From: Zonotrichia leucophrys gambelii
Lineage: Eukaryota > Chordata > Aves > Passeriformes > Passerellidae
DNA: 64,000 bases
Assembly (NCBI RefSeq): GCF_028769735.1
Contig: NC_088171.1
Coordinates: 69,395,216 to 69,459,215 of the forward strand
Direction of reading: 5' to 3'
Of this stretch, positions 24,667 to 36,752 are shown piece by piece (the stretch's first letter is position 1; every line of letters begins with the position of its first letter). The position numbers were made by a program, and so were the translations under genes. The notes beneath the pieces were generated by a model, which was not told where the DNA came from, searched no databases, and saw only the letters and a program-made list of their open reading frames with translations.

Positions 24667-27600
24667 CTAGAAAAGAAATAAAGTTAGGTGGAAGTGTAAA
24701 TCTGAAGGGTTTTTAAGCTGATATGACCACATTGAATTTTTCAGACATTTTCTGCATATATAAATACAACAGCTCCATTCTCAGTGTATCTTTGAAAATG
24801 AATTATCCCACTCTGAGAAGATTAATTATTTATTTAAATAAGAAGATTGTAAATGCAGATTTATTTTTCTCTAAGATGACAATAATGCCATCACAGCAAC
24901 ATGCCATCTTTTTTCTACCATCTTTTTACACTTCTCTGCTTGATCTCCTGTCCTATGATCCAAGAATAATCCTTTTGGAGCAGAAGCAATGTGTTTTTTT
25001 GCTTTAGATGAATGCCTAGGTCAAATATGAGATCCACAACTGGGTTTCTGAGATTTTGTTTTTACTTGCATGAAAACAGTAACCACAATTAAGCTGCGAG
25101 GAATGGTGATGTGGCTGTGCATCAGATTGCTAAGAATATGCATATTCAAGGAGCCAAAATACAGATACTGCACCATGGGCAGAGTAAATTAATTCACTGT
25201 TTTGCTGCCAACTCTCACCAGGCACAAAACACTGGTACTACAGGTGAGGATGGAGACATTAATTTCTGGGTTTTTTCCTTTAGAAATAGTAACACAGCAG
25301 CTACTTGCAAGAATTAGCATTTCAGCTTTCAACTAAAAAGCTGCAGCTGCACTCAGGCTTAGGGACACAGAGGGTTGTTCACTACTTTTATCCAACTCCT
25401 GGATATGTAAGCAAGGACAATTCAAAGGCAGCGACTGCCACCTCCCCTGCAGCTAATATGGAGCAAAGTACAGGTAATAGGAAGTGCCAAAGTGGAAGAA
25501 TAGGAAGGCACAAAGCAAACAGGTGGAACATTTCCAATCATCCATCTGTAGGCTCCAGTTCCATGCCCCTGGTATTGGGCACAAACCATCAAACTCCCGC
25601 CATTAATGAGGCTGCTCTCCACTCAGCACAACTACTGAATTAGTAGTTGATTAGAAAAATCTGTACTATCTCAACCAGCCAGGAAAGAATGTAAATACCT
25701 ATCTGTGAGAAATTTAAGTTACTTTAGACTACACAGAAGCCCTGTACTTTAGAGCTGATTCCACTGAGCACACAGCTGTCACATCCCTAAGATAATCTTT
25801 TTTCTCTTATAATACACCCTACCAAATACATACCTTTCATACCTTTATAGTAAGACAAAAATCTTATCAGCAAGGCTCACTTGATTGCATAGCTCTAATT
25901 TATTCTCTGGCATCTACTCATACTGGGCAATGAGAGGATGAGGTACAAGATAAAGACTGTGCTACCACCTGTGTGATACACACAAATATGTATGTGTGAT
26001 ATCAGCTGTGTGAGACATAAAAAGGAGCAGAAAAATTAAGATCACACAGATGTAATGACAACTCCTTGTTATCTAATGCTGTGAGTTCTATCAGTCTTAA
26101 GTACAAGCAGAAAACAGTAAATCATTTGTGAGACAACAGAAAAGAGTAAAATTCTATCATGTGCTTCACAATGACTTTTAGCTAGGAACTGTGAAAATAA
26201 GGCTTAGGCTATTATATAACTTTGCAACAAATAAAGGTCTTAGGCAATGTGTAGATTCCTCTTGGGAACAGCCCACCTTCATCACTAGTGAGTCACAAGA
26301 ATTTTGCAGACTGTCTAAGTGTGGGGCTAGAAAATTAACCTACTTGCAGCACTTGCACAAGCTTCTGACCTGGTCACAACTGATCAATACTCAATGATGA
26401 CATGTTCCATTCCTCTTCTCCAGATGCCCCTTTTATTCTCTACTTTTGATCACTTTGCAGTAAAGTCTAGCCCAGTTTGCTCAAGTGCCATCACTAAGTA
26501 AACAAGGTGGGGAAAGGAGTAGGAGGGAAAGAGGATTTCCCCAGCTCTCAGTTCAGTTGTTCATTACAAGGGTAGTGCCCGGAAAGCAAAAGGAGATTCT
26601 CTGAAAAAAAAAATGTCTTCATAGTCTGTAGCCTCAGCCAGGATCTTATCTCAGATGGCAGGAGCACAGCTAACCTTTAGAGAACCACTGCTTACACTTC
26701 CAAGTCAGTATTACAGATGTGCAAGTGCTAAAGTCTAGAATTTTATAATTTGAGGGAAACTCATTGCTTGCTTCTCATAAAAGGGTGCCCCTTTATATTT
26801 TTTCATCAAGTCAGTTCCTTCTTAAATTGAAAGCATTCCATAAAACTCAGCCAGAATAATAAACTTCAGATGGAAATATTTTTCTATGTGGTTACAGTGC
26901 AGATAATTCAAGTGACAACAGAGTGACAGAAAGTGTCAAACAGACTTGACAACAGGTATGTATCACCCCATCTGCACTAAGAATATCTATACATGATTAT
27001 ACCCCTTTCTTTTCTTCATCTGTGCTGTTACCTGCTTTGAAAATTCAAGATAAAAAGTACAGTATCATACCCAGGTATTACTCAAAAGGAGTAGTTACTT
27101 TTCAAAAAGTAATGAAAATTCTTGTAGGCCCCACAGAAATTTTTGTATATTACTGAGTCATTTTGCAATTAATGAAATGTACATCATTGATTTTATAAAA
27201 AATATAAGCTGAATGACATTATAAGCAGGAATATCACCTTCCATTAAACAACTGTAATGGTAAATTGTGATCTAAGAATAACTACAGTGAAAAACACGAT
27301 ATTTTCACTCATTTTGGCAAAGATAGGAAGACGTGTAGCAAATGCAGCAAATAATTGCTTTATACCCTAAAGAATGAAATCGTGTTTAATTCACTGAGTG
27401 CCTATGCTCTATGCTGTGCCAGTCAAATATTTTGTTTAAACTTTTCCATAAGATGCTATGGGAAAAAATGAATATATTATTATGTAATAAGACTGTACCA
27501 CGAGACATTGATAATTACACTTGCACACAGAATCCTAAATCTGACATAAGCCATTTTTTTTGCAATTCTACTTTTGAAAATGTTAACATTCTCAAAATTC

Positions 27601-27691
27601 AGGGTATTTAACACAATGAACAAAACATTTTGCCTTAAAGCACACATATTCCATTAATAGAATGATTTTATGGGTCCAGAGATGCATTTAC
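24667..27691 (-). other. EXOC2: EXOC2 intron, 3.0 kb
   Basis: Around 25080-25640 the sequence is somewhat richer in G+C and has two overlapping plus-strand open frames (68 and 112 residues). Neither matches a protein I know. No repeat family was recognised. Confidence 0.9.
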
Positions 27692-27849
27692 CTTACGGTC
27701 TGGATAACATGTGTTAGCCACTGGCCAGAAAGTTCAGATTTCATCTCCCAGCCACCATACTGTCTTAATTCTCCTTCTCTGAGGCTGAATGGAAGCAAGG
27801 CTCCACGTATAAGTTTTACCAGAGAGTGCATAACTTCCTGAATCATTTT
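27692..27849 (-). CDS. EXOC2: EXOC2 exon (about human residues 504-556)
   Basis: This 158-bp exon is the longest in the window. It encodes [40 protein letters not shown] and [12 protein letters not shown], plus AG of an Arg codon. The acceptor is gatgcag and the donor gtaaat. It encodes central helical rod and has only conservative differences from human (for example FSLREGE versus LSIRDGE). The intron separating it from the preceding exon is just 262 bp. Confidence 0.98.
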
Positions 27850-28111
27850 CTGCATCAGAAGAAGGGGAAGAAAAATCAAGGAAAAATCTCTACCAAGATG
27901 CTTAAGCAGCCATGTACCTGCTATATACAGCAGGTAGAAATGTTAGATTTACAGGGGCTTCATATGGTAGAGAAGGGAGGAAAAGGAGGTATGAGCTTAC
28001 ACAAATTATTTAGGAAATCTTATTTTTCAAGGTGACACTAAAGTATCTTACCATGAAGGACAAATGAGAGAAATTAGGGTTCTCCCCACCACATCTCCCC
28101 CAACTACTTAC
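27850..28111 (-). other. EXOC2: EXOC2 short intron, 262 bp
   Basis: Donor gtaagt, acceptor gatgcag. Nothing recognisable inside. Confidence 0.95.
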
Positions 28112-28180
28112 CTTGAAATCATTTTGTCTTTGCCTAGCATTTTTCTTCGATCTTTCCATTTGGCCAGATTTTTCAGCAGT
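28112..28180 (-). CDS. EXOC2: EXOC2 exon (about human residues 482-503, one extra residue)
   Basis: This is a 69-bp, 23-codon exon in phase 0 at both ends: TAEKSGQMERSKKNARQRQN then DFK. The acceptor is an AAG type (ttcacaag) and the donor gtaagt. The peptide is very basic and polar, consistent with a surface loop or helix end. Compared with human, which I recall as ERSKNVRQRQ, the bird sequence ERSKKNARQRQ has one additional Lys. It has no useful open frame start and is too short to be seen by ORF finding. It was placed by homology and phase. Confidence 0.95.
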
Positions 28181-31100
28181 CTTGTGAAAATGAGAAAATT
28201 GAAAAGTGTAAGTATCTTATAACCACTGTTAAAATAATTCTGAAAAAGGGGGTTTCAAAGTGAAGAAGTGAAAACTGGCAAGCTTATGATGTAATTACAA
28301 AAATCAACTCAGGGCATTTCAGTAAGCAAAGACTATATATACCTCAACAAACTCAACTTACTGTAGATAAGTACCCTTATGTTTAACTCTGAGGAAAAAT
28401 GTGTGCTTAAGACAAAGTCAGAGACAAGCATAAGAGTAGCTCAAGCAGTACAAACTTCCTGAGGTTAAAGTTTTCTCACTGCAGTGTTAGTGAGATCTAA
28501 AACATATACAGTCAATTTTTGCATCAAGTTTACATGAAGAAACTGTATTTTTTTAGTATGGAAGCTGACCAGAGAAAAACATCAATGTGAAGTGGGAGAC
28601 AAATTTTGGAATGAAGGCAATTTGGAAATGTATGATGTGAGGGGGAGGGCTGCAGGGTTTTCGTTTAGTTTAGGAACTGTATTTTGTAACAATGCTCTTT
28701 AAATAATTCAACTAATTGGAAAAGAGACTGAAAAAAAAGCAGCACCTTTATTGTCACTTCTTTGAGAACAGCGGAACATGAGTATACTTTGCATGAGACA
28801 GTTACAGTTGAAGAAAAACATGATTTGACTAATAGTCTTCCTGTTTGTAGCTCTACCCTTCTGTGAAGAGTACTGAGATCTCAGTAAATTACATTGAAAA
28901 AGTTATTTCAAATCCTAGGCGAAGCGCAGACGTCGAATTTTATACTTAGAAAATCTCCTATTTTATGTTTGTACAGCAACATCTACTGGACAAGAAGTGC
29001 AATAACATGATAGAAGTGTCCTCAAAGACAATCAGTTTACTTGTAAATGATTAATTTCAAATGCTGTGTTTTTCAAAATCCTTCTATAGTTAAAGCATTT
29101 AAGATTTTTTTAAATAAAATAAATAATTCAAAGTGAGCAAAAATTAGAGAAAAATCAAACTGCTTAACAGTTTTGGAAAACACATAGCTATTAAACTCTT
29201 GTATGTTAAAGCTCTGAATTATACCATTTCAGACAAGGAGAACAACCTTCAAATTATTGCTGTGTTTAACTCCTACTTCCCTCTTCTAAAGCATTAAAAA
29301 GAAATTAAGTTGTATTCCTTGAAACTTCAGATAGCAACTTTAAATTCACACTGGTTTACAGCTGGATTAAACAGAGAAATTCATAGATCCTTGATACATT
29401 TTTTTTTTCAGTGGTTTTGCTGAAGACCAATCTTAATCCTTTCCTGTACAGACAGACCAAAACTATCTTGTGGTAAGATCAACGGTTACTACTCACATTT
29501 GTGACTTCACCTAGAGTGATTCAAAAAACACAACTTTTCAAACTGTTAAAATACCACACACATCTTAACTGACAATATTTAAAGGCATACAGCTAATCTT
29601 TCAGAGCTAAAAAGAACCCCATCCCTGCCAAAACCCTACACACTAAACAAAAAAAAATCCATCTTGAAATGCATATGTGGAGATTTCCTTTCTACATTTT
29701 TTAAATGTCTTGAAGACTTAAATAAGCTAACTGAAATAACCCTGTATACAATTTTCTATAGGTTGTTTCTTTAAAAAATGTAGCAATTGCCTTGCTTCCT
29801 GAATGATGATATATACCATGCAACATGGTAAAAGAATTTTCTTCATGGACAACTAAAATTTTTACTGTTTCTGACAGCAAAACACAAACTTTCAGCCTTG
29901 GATGCACTGTGAGGACAGATATTCTTAGGTGCTCTACAAGTCTTCCAGCTTATGCCACCCCCTCCTTGCATTCATCCTCAATTGACAGAGGCATGCAGAG
30001 CACACAGGAGGAATGGATTCCTTCCCATCTCCCCAAGAACTTGTGGGGCTTCTGTAAGGATCAAAGGAGTGGAAGAAATCAAATCTATGGGGATTAATTT
30101 CTCAGAAGTTCAGAATTAGGCCCAGACATAGAAGAACATATGTACCTTACAGACCAACAAAACTACCTCTTCTGTTTTTTTAATATATTGAAACAATGTT
30201 TTGTTCAGGCAAGACAGAAGATCACTACATTTTCCACTTGCAGTCATGTTCATGAGCAGGACTTCCTAACCTTGTTTACAGTTCAAGTCTTCATTTCTCT
30301 AAAAACTGCTTTCTATTTCATTGTACGCAGGAAAAAAAATCACAGTAAACTTACCAGGAGAATTCATAAAGTTTAATTTTCAATAGTACTGGTGTCAAAA
30401 AGAAAGGTTGTCATTTCCCTTATGAAATAAATTATTTTTGTGAAAGTCAACAGTACTAAGGTTTATTCTTGGTTTTACTTCCTTCACTGAACATTAGAAG
30501 TAAATGTCATATCTTTCTTTTGATTTTTATAATATAAAATGAGTATCACACCTAGCATCTATGTCACTGAAGCTATAATGCTCTGTACATTGTGTTCAAC
30601 ATGTAAAGGGCTATAGAATCTATTAGTATCATCATATGAGAATAATATATTGATTTATAAACAGTAGCAATAGATAGCAATAGAAAAATCAATTCTTTGG
30701 AAAATAAGAACAAAAGCTTCCAAATATTCTTTCTCAAAGGCTTTTGTTTTTCGTACTAAAGCTGCAAAGAATAGTAGATAGGCATGATGACTTCAGAATT
30801 TAAACACAGCAGAACACAGTGTACAACAAATTAATTAATTTATAAAAAATTAATTTTGAGAGATACCCTTTCAAAATCTGTTAGGAGTGTGCATATAAAA
30901 AGAGCATGTGTCATAAATCCTCACTTTTGCTTTTCTCCTTCCAAATCAGGATGATTAGGAAAAATCAGATCATCTGAGCAAGAAGGAGTACTAGGACAGG
31001 GAGGTGCAGCTGACTGACCTTCCAGACTAGACTCCCTATAATGTGTCTGTGAATTCTGCTAAGTGCCTTGGTTATTATGCATCTCTGATCTTGAACAGAA

Positions 31101-31484
31101 CCTCACTTCCAAATACTTAAAACTCAAGAAATGAGTACTCCTTTTCCAAAGAAAGGAAGCAATATTTTTTCTGTATGACTCTGCTTTTTACATATCTCTA
31201 CCTTTCATGCAATGTGTTAATTCTTCAGATCACCAGTGAAGGGCCAGCTATGAGTAAGAGGTGAAAGTACTCAGATATTATTGAATCCAGCAACTGGAAC
31301 ACAGACACAGCCACACACAACCCCCACTGTCTGAATTTAAGGTAATTCCACTGTATGCTTACGTTCTTTTAAAAAGAAAAATCTCTTACTAAAATAAGTC
31401 ATTACTTCTACCAGTGAAATATTTCAAATATAATTATTACAGACCTTTGTTACTTTTAAGTCCTTTATACAGAAGAATCCATAC
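28181..31484 (-). other. EXOC2: EXOC2 intron, 3.3 kb
   Basis: Donor gtatgg, acceptor ttcacaag. AT-rich sequence with small chance open frames. No repeat or RNA gene recognised. Confidence 0.92.
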
Positions 31485-31609
31485 CTCACTGAATAAACTT
31501 CCATTCACATAGGAAACCCAGAGCTTCCAGAAGTTGGGTAGCTGACTTACAACAAGTTTTGTCAATTTTTCAACAAATACAACTTGCTGAGGAGCTTTGT
31601 ATCGCCAAG
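31485..31609 (-). CDS. EXOC2: EXOC2 exon (about human residues 440-481)
   Basis: This 125-bp exon completes Ala (G+CT; Thr in human), then encodes [20 protein letters not shown] and [21 protein letters not shown]. It ends on a complete codon. The acceptor is ttttag and the donor gtatgg. It encodes hydrophobic helices of the central CATCHR-type rod and carries a conserved aromatic cluster (FWKLWVSY). A methionine-initiated frame extends beyond both splice sites but only the segment between them is conserved. Confidence 0.97.
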
Positions 31610-34600
31610 CTAAAAGGGAGAGAGGGGATGGAAAAAGCAACATTAACATTTTAAAAAATAACAAGAATGCACTACTAGCTTGCTGCTCCACTGTATTTCA
31701 CAAGTGACTATACAGTATATATAAAACCTTTTGGGTAAAAATAAAAGAATTTAAACTCTAGTCCAAATATGTGTACACAATCTGTACGCATACAGGCTCT
31801 TTCTTCTCCTCTTGTATGCTTACAAGGTGCCAGCACTATGGCAGTATCTACAGAATAGCTCCCCTTGTGGGAGTATCTAAGAAAGCCCACTTAAAAATCC
31901 ATTCAGACAGTCTTCTGTCTTCAAACCACTTTAAAATGTAAGGTAACATCAAAGTAACCAAGACATTACAAAAGTTTCAAATGAAATCTTGGCAACAGAT
32001 GACTTTTTTCAGTTTCCCCTGCAATGGGTGAAAGGGGGTAAAGAGAAAACTGAACAGAGGCAGATGTAGTCATTAGCACAGAAAATAAAGGAGACTTTGT
32101 GAAATACTCTTCTATAATCATCTATGTTCTCCATTGAAACCATCATGATTACAGTGGTTTAACAAAACAGGGTATCAGCACAACAGTGATAAGAGACTTG
32201 TATTTCAATTCAGGAACTACAGTCTGCTTTGGAACACATGGACAAAGAAATCATATATTTTTTGAAAAACCCCAAAACAAATCACCAAAGCCCACAAAAC
32301 ACTTTAAAATGACACGTTTGTTGATGTGGTGTTTTTTTATGTATAAACTCAGGTCTTGTACAAACGATACATTTAAGACTATAATATCAGCCTATGTAAC
32401 ACTGTAGAAATACAGAAAAATGTTGCATGAAATAGCACCTTTTATATCTACTTTGCTACAGAATGTTGCCTACACATAACAGGAATTCACAAGTTAGGCC
32501 AAAACAGCTGCCCAATAGCACATTACATACCAGTAGGCTTCACCAGAGCCTCACTGTTTTATTGTGTTGGTAGACAGTCTTGAATCTCCTTGAAGTACAG
32601 CATGCCTTCAGCAGCTTCCATTTCTTGAGGTGTGGATCATGTATTGCTCCATTTCTTTACTGGAGAATAGAACATCTGCCCTACCCATTTCTTCTCATGG
32701 CCAAAAAGTTTAGGCATTTTAAATTAGTATTTGAAAATAAAATCATAATGGAAGTCCAATATTTGGAAAGAGGGTGTGACAAACTCAAGTGCAACTATGC
32801 TGAGAGTGGTATATCTCTTTAGGAGGCATGGAAACATCAAAGCTTTACTAGAAAAGCTCCTAGTGTGGATACGGATAAGATACTTTCACCAGCTTGGTTA
32901 TGACTGCCAGAGAACTTGTCTAGACTCAGTGGCAGAAAAAGTTTCATTAACAAGCTGTGACAATGCCAGGAAGCTGTGCCAACAGAGCTATAGCAGCAGA
33001 GGCTCTGGAACTTCTGCAGGCCCCAACTTCTAATGAAAAAAATTCAGTTCCTTTGAGAAACCACTTCATCTTTGCCAAAAGCTCCAGTACCAATCCAAGG
33101 TTATAACCAGGGATGTCTATTGGTAACTGGGAACATACTGGCAAGATTTACTTCATCTCTGAAATTATTTTCCCCATGAGGAAGCATATTTCAGGCTTAG
33201 TCCCAAGCCTGCAGACAGCAGATACCTCTTTGAATAAGCTATTGCACATCATATTGTCCAAAAGCTTATGGCCATAAATTCAGGATATTTTTACTTTGTT
33301 ACTAGAAAACACTCCAATCTATATCTTATTCCATTGATTTTATTATAATCTCTGCTATACCATTCTAAAGAGGAAACGAGAGCTATTGCCTATTGTTTAC
33401 ATATTCTCATGAACATATGCTCAAGCAAGAGCTGAATGTTACCCGAACATTGCAGTTTTGAATTAATAGTAATTTATTTAATTAATGTCTTGGACAATCA
33501 CTGTCAAACACATTGGAGGAAAAAAAGCTCCAAACACACCAAATCACAAAAAAAGCCCAGAGATGCCATTCCCTAATTTCACCAAAGACTAAAAAGATCC
33601 ACAAACAAACTGAAGACAGAACACAGCACATTTGGAATGGTAGCTCTTGCACAGGCATCCTCAATTGTAGGCTTGCTTTGTCTCTCCCCTCAGAGAAGAA
33701 CAAGTATGGCAGAGTTATCAGCGGTCATGTGCATCTAAGCACCAAGGAACTCAGCTCAGAGGCACCTATTATTGGGATGGATTATTGAAGTGCTCCAATT
33801 CTCCAGTTTTCCTTTGAATCTTGGTTTAAATGGGTGTCTACAGAATGTGGAAAACTTACTGAAATTTTACCTTTTTCAGTTTGTAAAAGGTAACAGATCT
33901 ATAACTAAGACTTTAAAAGTAAAATAACTGAAGTGGAATTGTCAGTCATATATGCAATTAAGTCCCTGCTCATGCAAAAGAATTCAAACAACTTAAAAAT
34001 AAACTGGATTTTGGGTGTTGCTTGCTACATTAAGTGTGGTATTCATATTGTTAGTGGATGGCATTAAAAAACAACCAGCAATTTAGTGTTTTATTTTTTA
34101 ACACTTGTTAATCACCTCCATGATAGGCTTTAGGCTGAGAAATGACAAGGGTAACAACAGTAAGACAGCTATTTCAGTAAGGAACGATCTATTCTGTGAA
34201 AAGCATGTTTTCTGTCTCCTGTGAAGTCATCACTGAAAGATTCCTGAGAAGTAGTTGTTTGGACAAGGGTATCGATGACAAAACACAGAAGGCCTCAGCA
34301 GGTTGTGGAGAGACAGACTGCTTGAGCTTAGTCAAACATTTTGTTTCCCTTTTTGGGTTTAAAGAATCAGAGAGCCAGATATGTGAAGACACAGAAGGTG
34401 CAATTGCAAAGAGAACCATCTTAGCAAACACGCATGAAAGGTATAACAAGCAAAATGTAGTAGGTGGTAGGTGGCCATACATGCAGGAGAAAAGATCTGG
34501 CCTTGTAGAAAAAAAATACTTTTACTACTTTAACTACATTCTAAGAAGCAAACCTTGAACTTGAATTTTATGAACTGCTCTTTGCTTGCAGAAAACATGG

Positions 34601-34771
34601 AGGATTACATGCTTCAGTGAGCAACAATGGTGCACAAGAAGAAAGAATTGTATTTTGTAACAATTCAAAGCAAACACACAGTGTGTGGGTTGTTGTTTGG
34701 GCTTTTTGACTACACCACAGAGTGGACAGTGGGCCTGCATCTTTTTTTTTTCAAATAGAACAGATACCTAC
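31610..34771 (-). other. EXOC2: EXOC2 intron, 3.2 kb
   Basis: It contains an A/C-rich patch near 32262-32300 and a G/T-rich patch near 34680-34706. A 120-residue plus-strand frame at 34196-34558 (with a 97-residue frame on the opposite strand) has no recognised similarity. Confidence 0.9.
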
Positions 34772-34897
34772 CATCATCACGGCCAGACTGAAAGCTGCTG
34801 CCCCTCTTCAGTGACGCAGTTTGACTGAGATGGCCGATGGGCGATGGACGCACATCACTGTCCAGGTCCAGCATGGGGCTGTGGAGCAATGCACTGC
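34772..34897 (-). CDS. EXOC2: EXOC2 exon (about human residues 398-440)
   Basis: This 126-bp exon completes Gly (G+GC), then reads [20 protein letters not shown] and [21 protein letters not shown], ending with G of an Ala codon. The acceptor is tccccag and the donor gtaggt. It is Ser/Pro-rich and more variable than its neighbours: human reads NPGLHSP and NDTRPSVLG at the corresponding positions. It is probably a flexible, phosphorylatable loop inserted in the helical rod (inference). Its GC content is clearly higher than the surrounding intron. Confidence 0.97.
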
Positions 34898-35804
34898 CTG
34901 GGGAGAGGGGAAAAACCCAAAAGTTAGGATAATTTTGCATATCGGTTGACATGAATGTGCATGCTGCATGTGGAATTCTAATTTAACAGTGATACAAATG
35001 TTATCTTCCAAAAACATTCTTTATTTAGACTCTCAGTTCATCTGTACCTATTCAATACTGAATGCTATTCAATACCACCACTACTGACTCCTGTAGCAAA
35101 GCCAAAACCACAAGTACGATGGGGAAAATGCCATTCTTTGAACTGTAGCTTTCTCTGTTTATAATTAATGCCCTACAACTAACAGGCAAATTAACAAGTT
35201 GATTGAAAGCCATGGATAAAAATGTATTTATGCCATTAATGACATTATCTATGCTTTTTTTCTGGTGTATGTCCTAAACACACTTTTCAACAGCAAAAGT
35301 TTCTTTTGTGTCTAGCTGAAGCAGTTAAAGACAGAATGTTCAACTATTACTTAGCTGTTTTGCCTCTATGAAGTTCAGGTAGAGAGAATCCATCCATCAG
35401 GAATCAGAGGAACTAATGGCATGTTTCCTTTGTAAATGTTCTTATTTATACATAACTACAAACCCACAAAATATTTTCCAGTGTATCAAACATTATTTTT
35501 TTACTTTGGGTGTCTGTCCACATGTACGTCCCTATTCACAAGCCTAAGTTAAGATCTCATCTGATGGAGGTAGATACTTGGAGTCTAATAAGCATTTTGA
35601 AAAACAGTCATATAAGAAAAATAAGAGGATTATGATAATTTTTTAATATACTGTTACACTGTCAATAACTTTTCAAAAGTCTAAATTGCTGCTTTATGCA
35701 TTTCACCTTATAGAGACATTTCTGAAAGTAGTCATTAAAAACTACTTCAGCATTGCTCAACTGAGCTGTAACAAGTAAACTTAAAATCAATCAAAATTCC
35801 CAAA

Positions 35805-36040
35805 ATTATAGAACATCCCAGGTTGTAAAGAACCTCAGAAGACCATTTAGTCCAACCTTTCATGGGAACGGGGGCCAGGGTGAGATTATCTAGCACTCTG
35901 TCCAGTCCACTGTTGAAAACCTCCAGTGATGGCAGCTTTATAATTTCACTGGGGAGCTTACTTCAGTGATTGATTGTTCTCAATGCAAAAAAATATTTTC
36001 TTATACTGAGATGAAACTGTCCCTGGTAATTAATCCTGAA
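35805..36040 (-). mobile_element. CR1 LINE 3'-end fragment, degraded
   Basis: Read on the plus strand this is the reverse complement of a CR1 tail. It shows a remnant of the terminal attctatg repeat (attatagaacat), then ggttgtaaagaacctcag, agaccatttagtccaacc, a cactctgtccagtccactg segment, gaaaacctccagtgatggca, and the later atattttcttatactgagatgaaactg part. These are the landmarks of the bird CR1 3' end. It is highly diverged, 5'-truncated and lies in the 11.6 kb intron in the same orientation as EXOC2. Weak similarity may continue to about 36110. Confidence 0.85.
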
Positions 36041-36713
36041 TTTTGTAGTGAGAATCTCAGCATCTGAGTTTATACTGTTGCTCTTTTCCATTGATACCTA
36101 CATTCACTTAAAATAACAGAAGGTCACAGAGGACGACCACCAGCTGTAACACTGAAATACTCAGATTCAGGAGTAACACAAAGCAAAAACTATTCAAAGC
36201 ACATTTATTTTAGTGTCAGAGCAGCATGGCAGAAAAGATACACCTAATCCTTTTAACAGCTGGGGCTTAAAGAGCAATCTAAAGTATTGTGAAACTTATC
36301 ACAAACTTCCAATAGGTGACAGTATTGGGTTTTAGTTAATTTTGAAAGAAGTTCTTTCTCTCATAAGTCTTTAAAGGCTTTTAAAGAAATTTCCTATGGT
36401 CTTTCACAGCAGCATTATCATTACCAAAATAACTGTCAGTTCTTCCATTCATCATCTTACTGCTCATAGCATAAGACACATAAGTAAATAGATCCAATGT
36501 GCTACATCATTCACAATTGTGACTGACACACTGTATTTACTGACTCGTGGACTCAGCCTCCCTGCCTGCAGGCTGTGCTATGATTCTGTTCACTGCATAA
36601 CTACGACACCGCTTATTAAACACAGCTCATCTTTACCAGCTTTAAAATGATGATGTTTTCAGCAACACAGAATCTGCTGCAGTGATTTAGGTGGTTATCC
36701 ACTGTCACCACAG

Positions 36714-36752
36714 ACAAGATCTACAGTATGTTCTACAGTATGTAGATCTTGT
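36714..36752. repeat. Inverted repeat, 12-bp arms, overlapping a 12-bp tandem duplication
   Basis: The arms acaagatctaca (36714-36725) and tgtagatcttgt (36741-36752) are exact complements separated by 15 bp. The middle of the structure is a tandem pair of tctacagtatgt (36720-36731 and 36732-36743). The dyad appears to arise partly from that duplication. Confidence 0.93.

Noticed and set aside
25111..25643. Overlapping plus-strand open frames of 68 and 112 residues in a slightly GC-richer patch
   Set aside because: The translations match no family I know, lie in an intron on the antisense strand, and show no splice or promoter context. A chance frame is the simplest reading.
34196..34558. 120-residue plus-strand open frame, the longest plus-strand frame in the window
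   Set aside because: An equally open frame of 97 residues on the other strand and no recognised similarity point to a stop-poor chance stretch.
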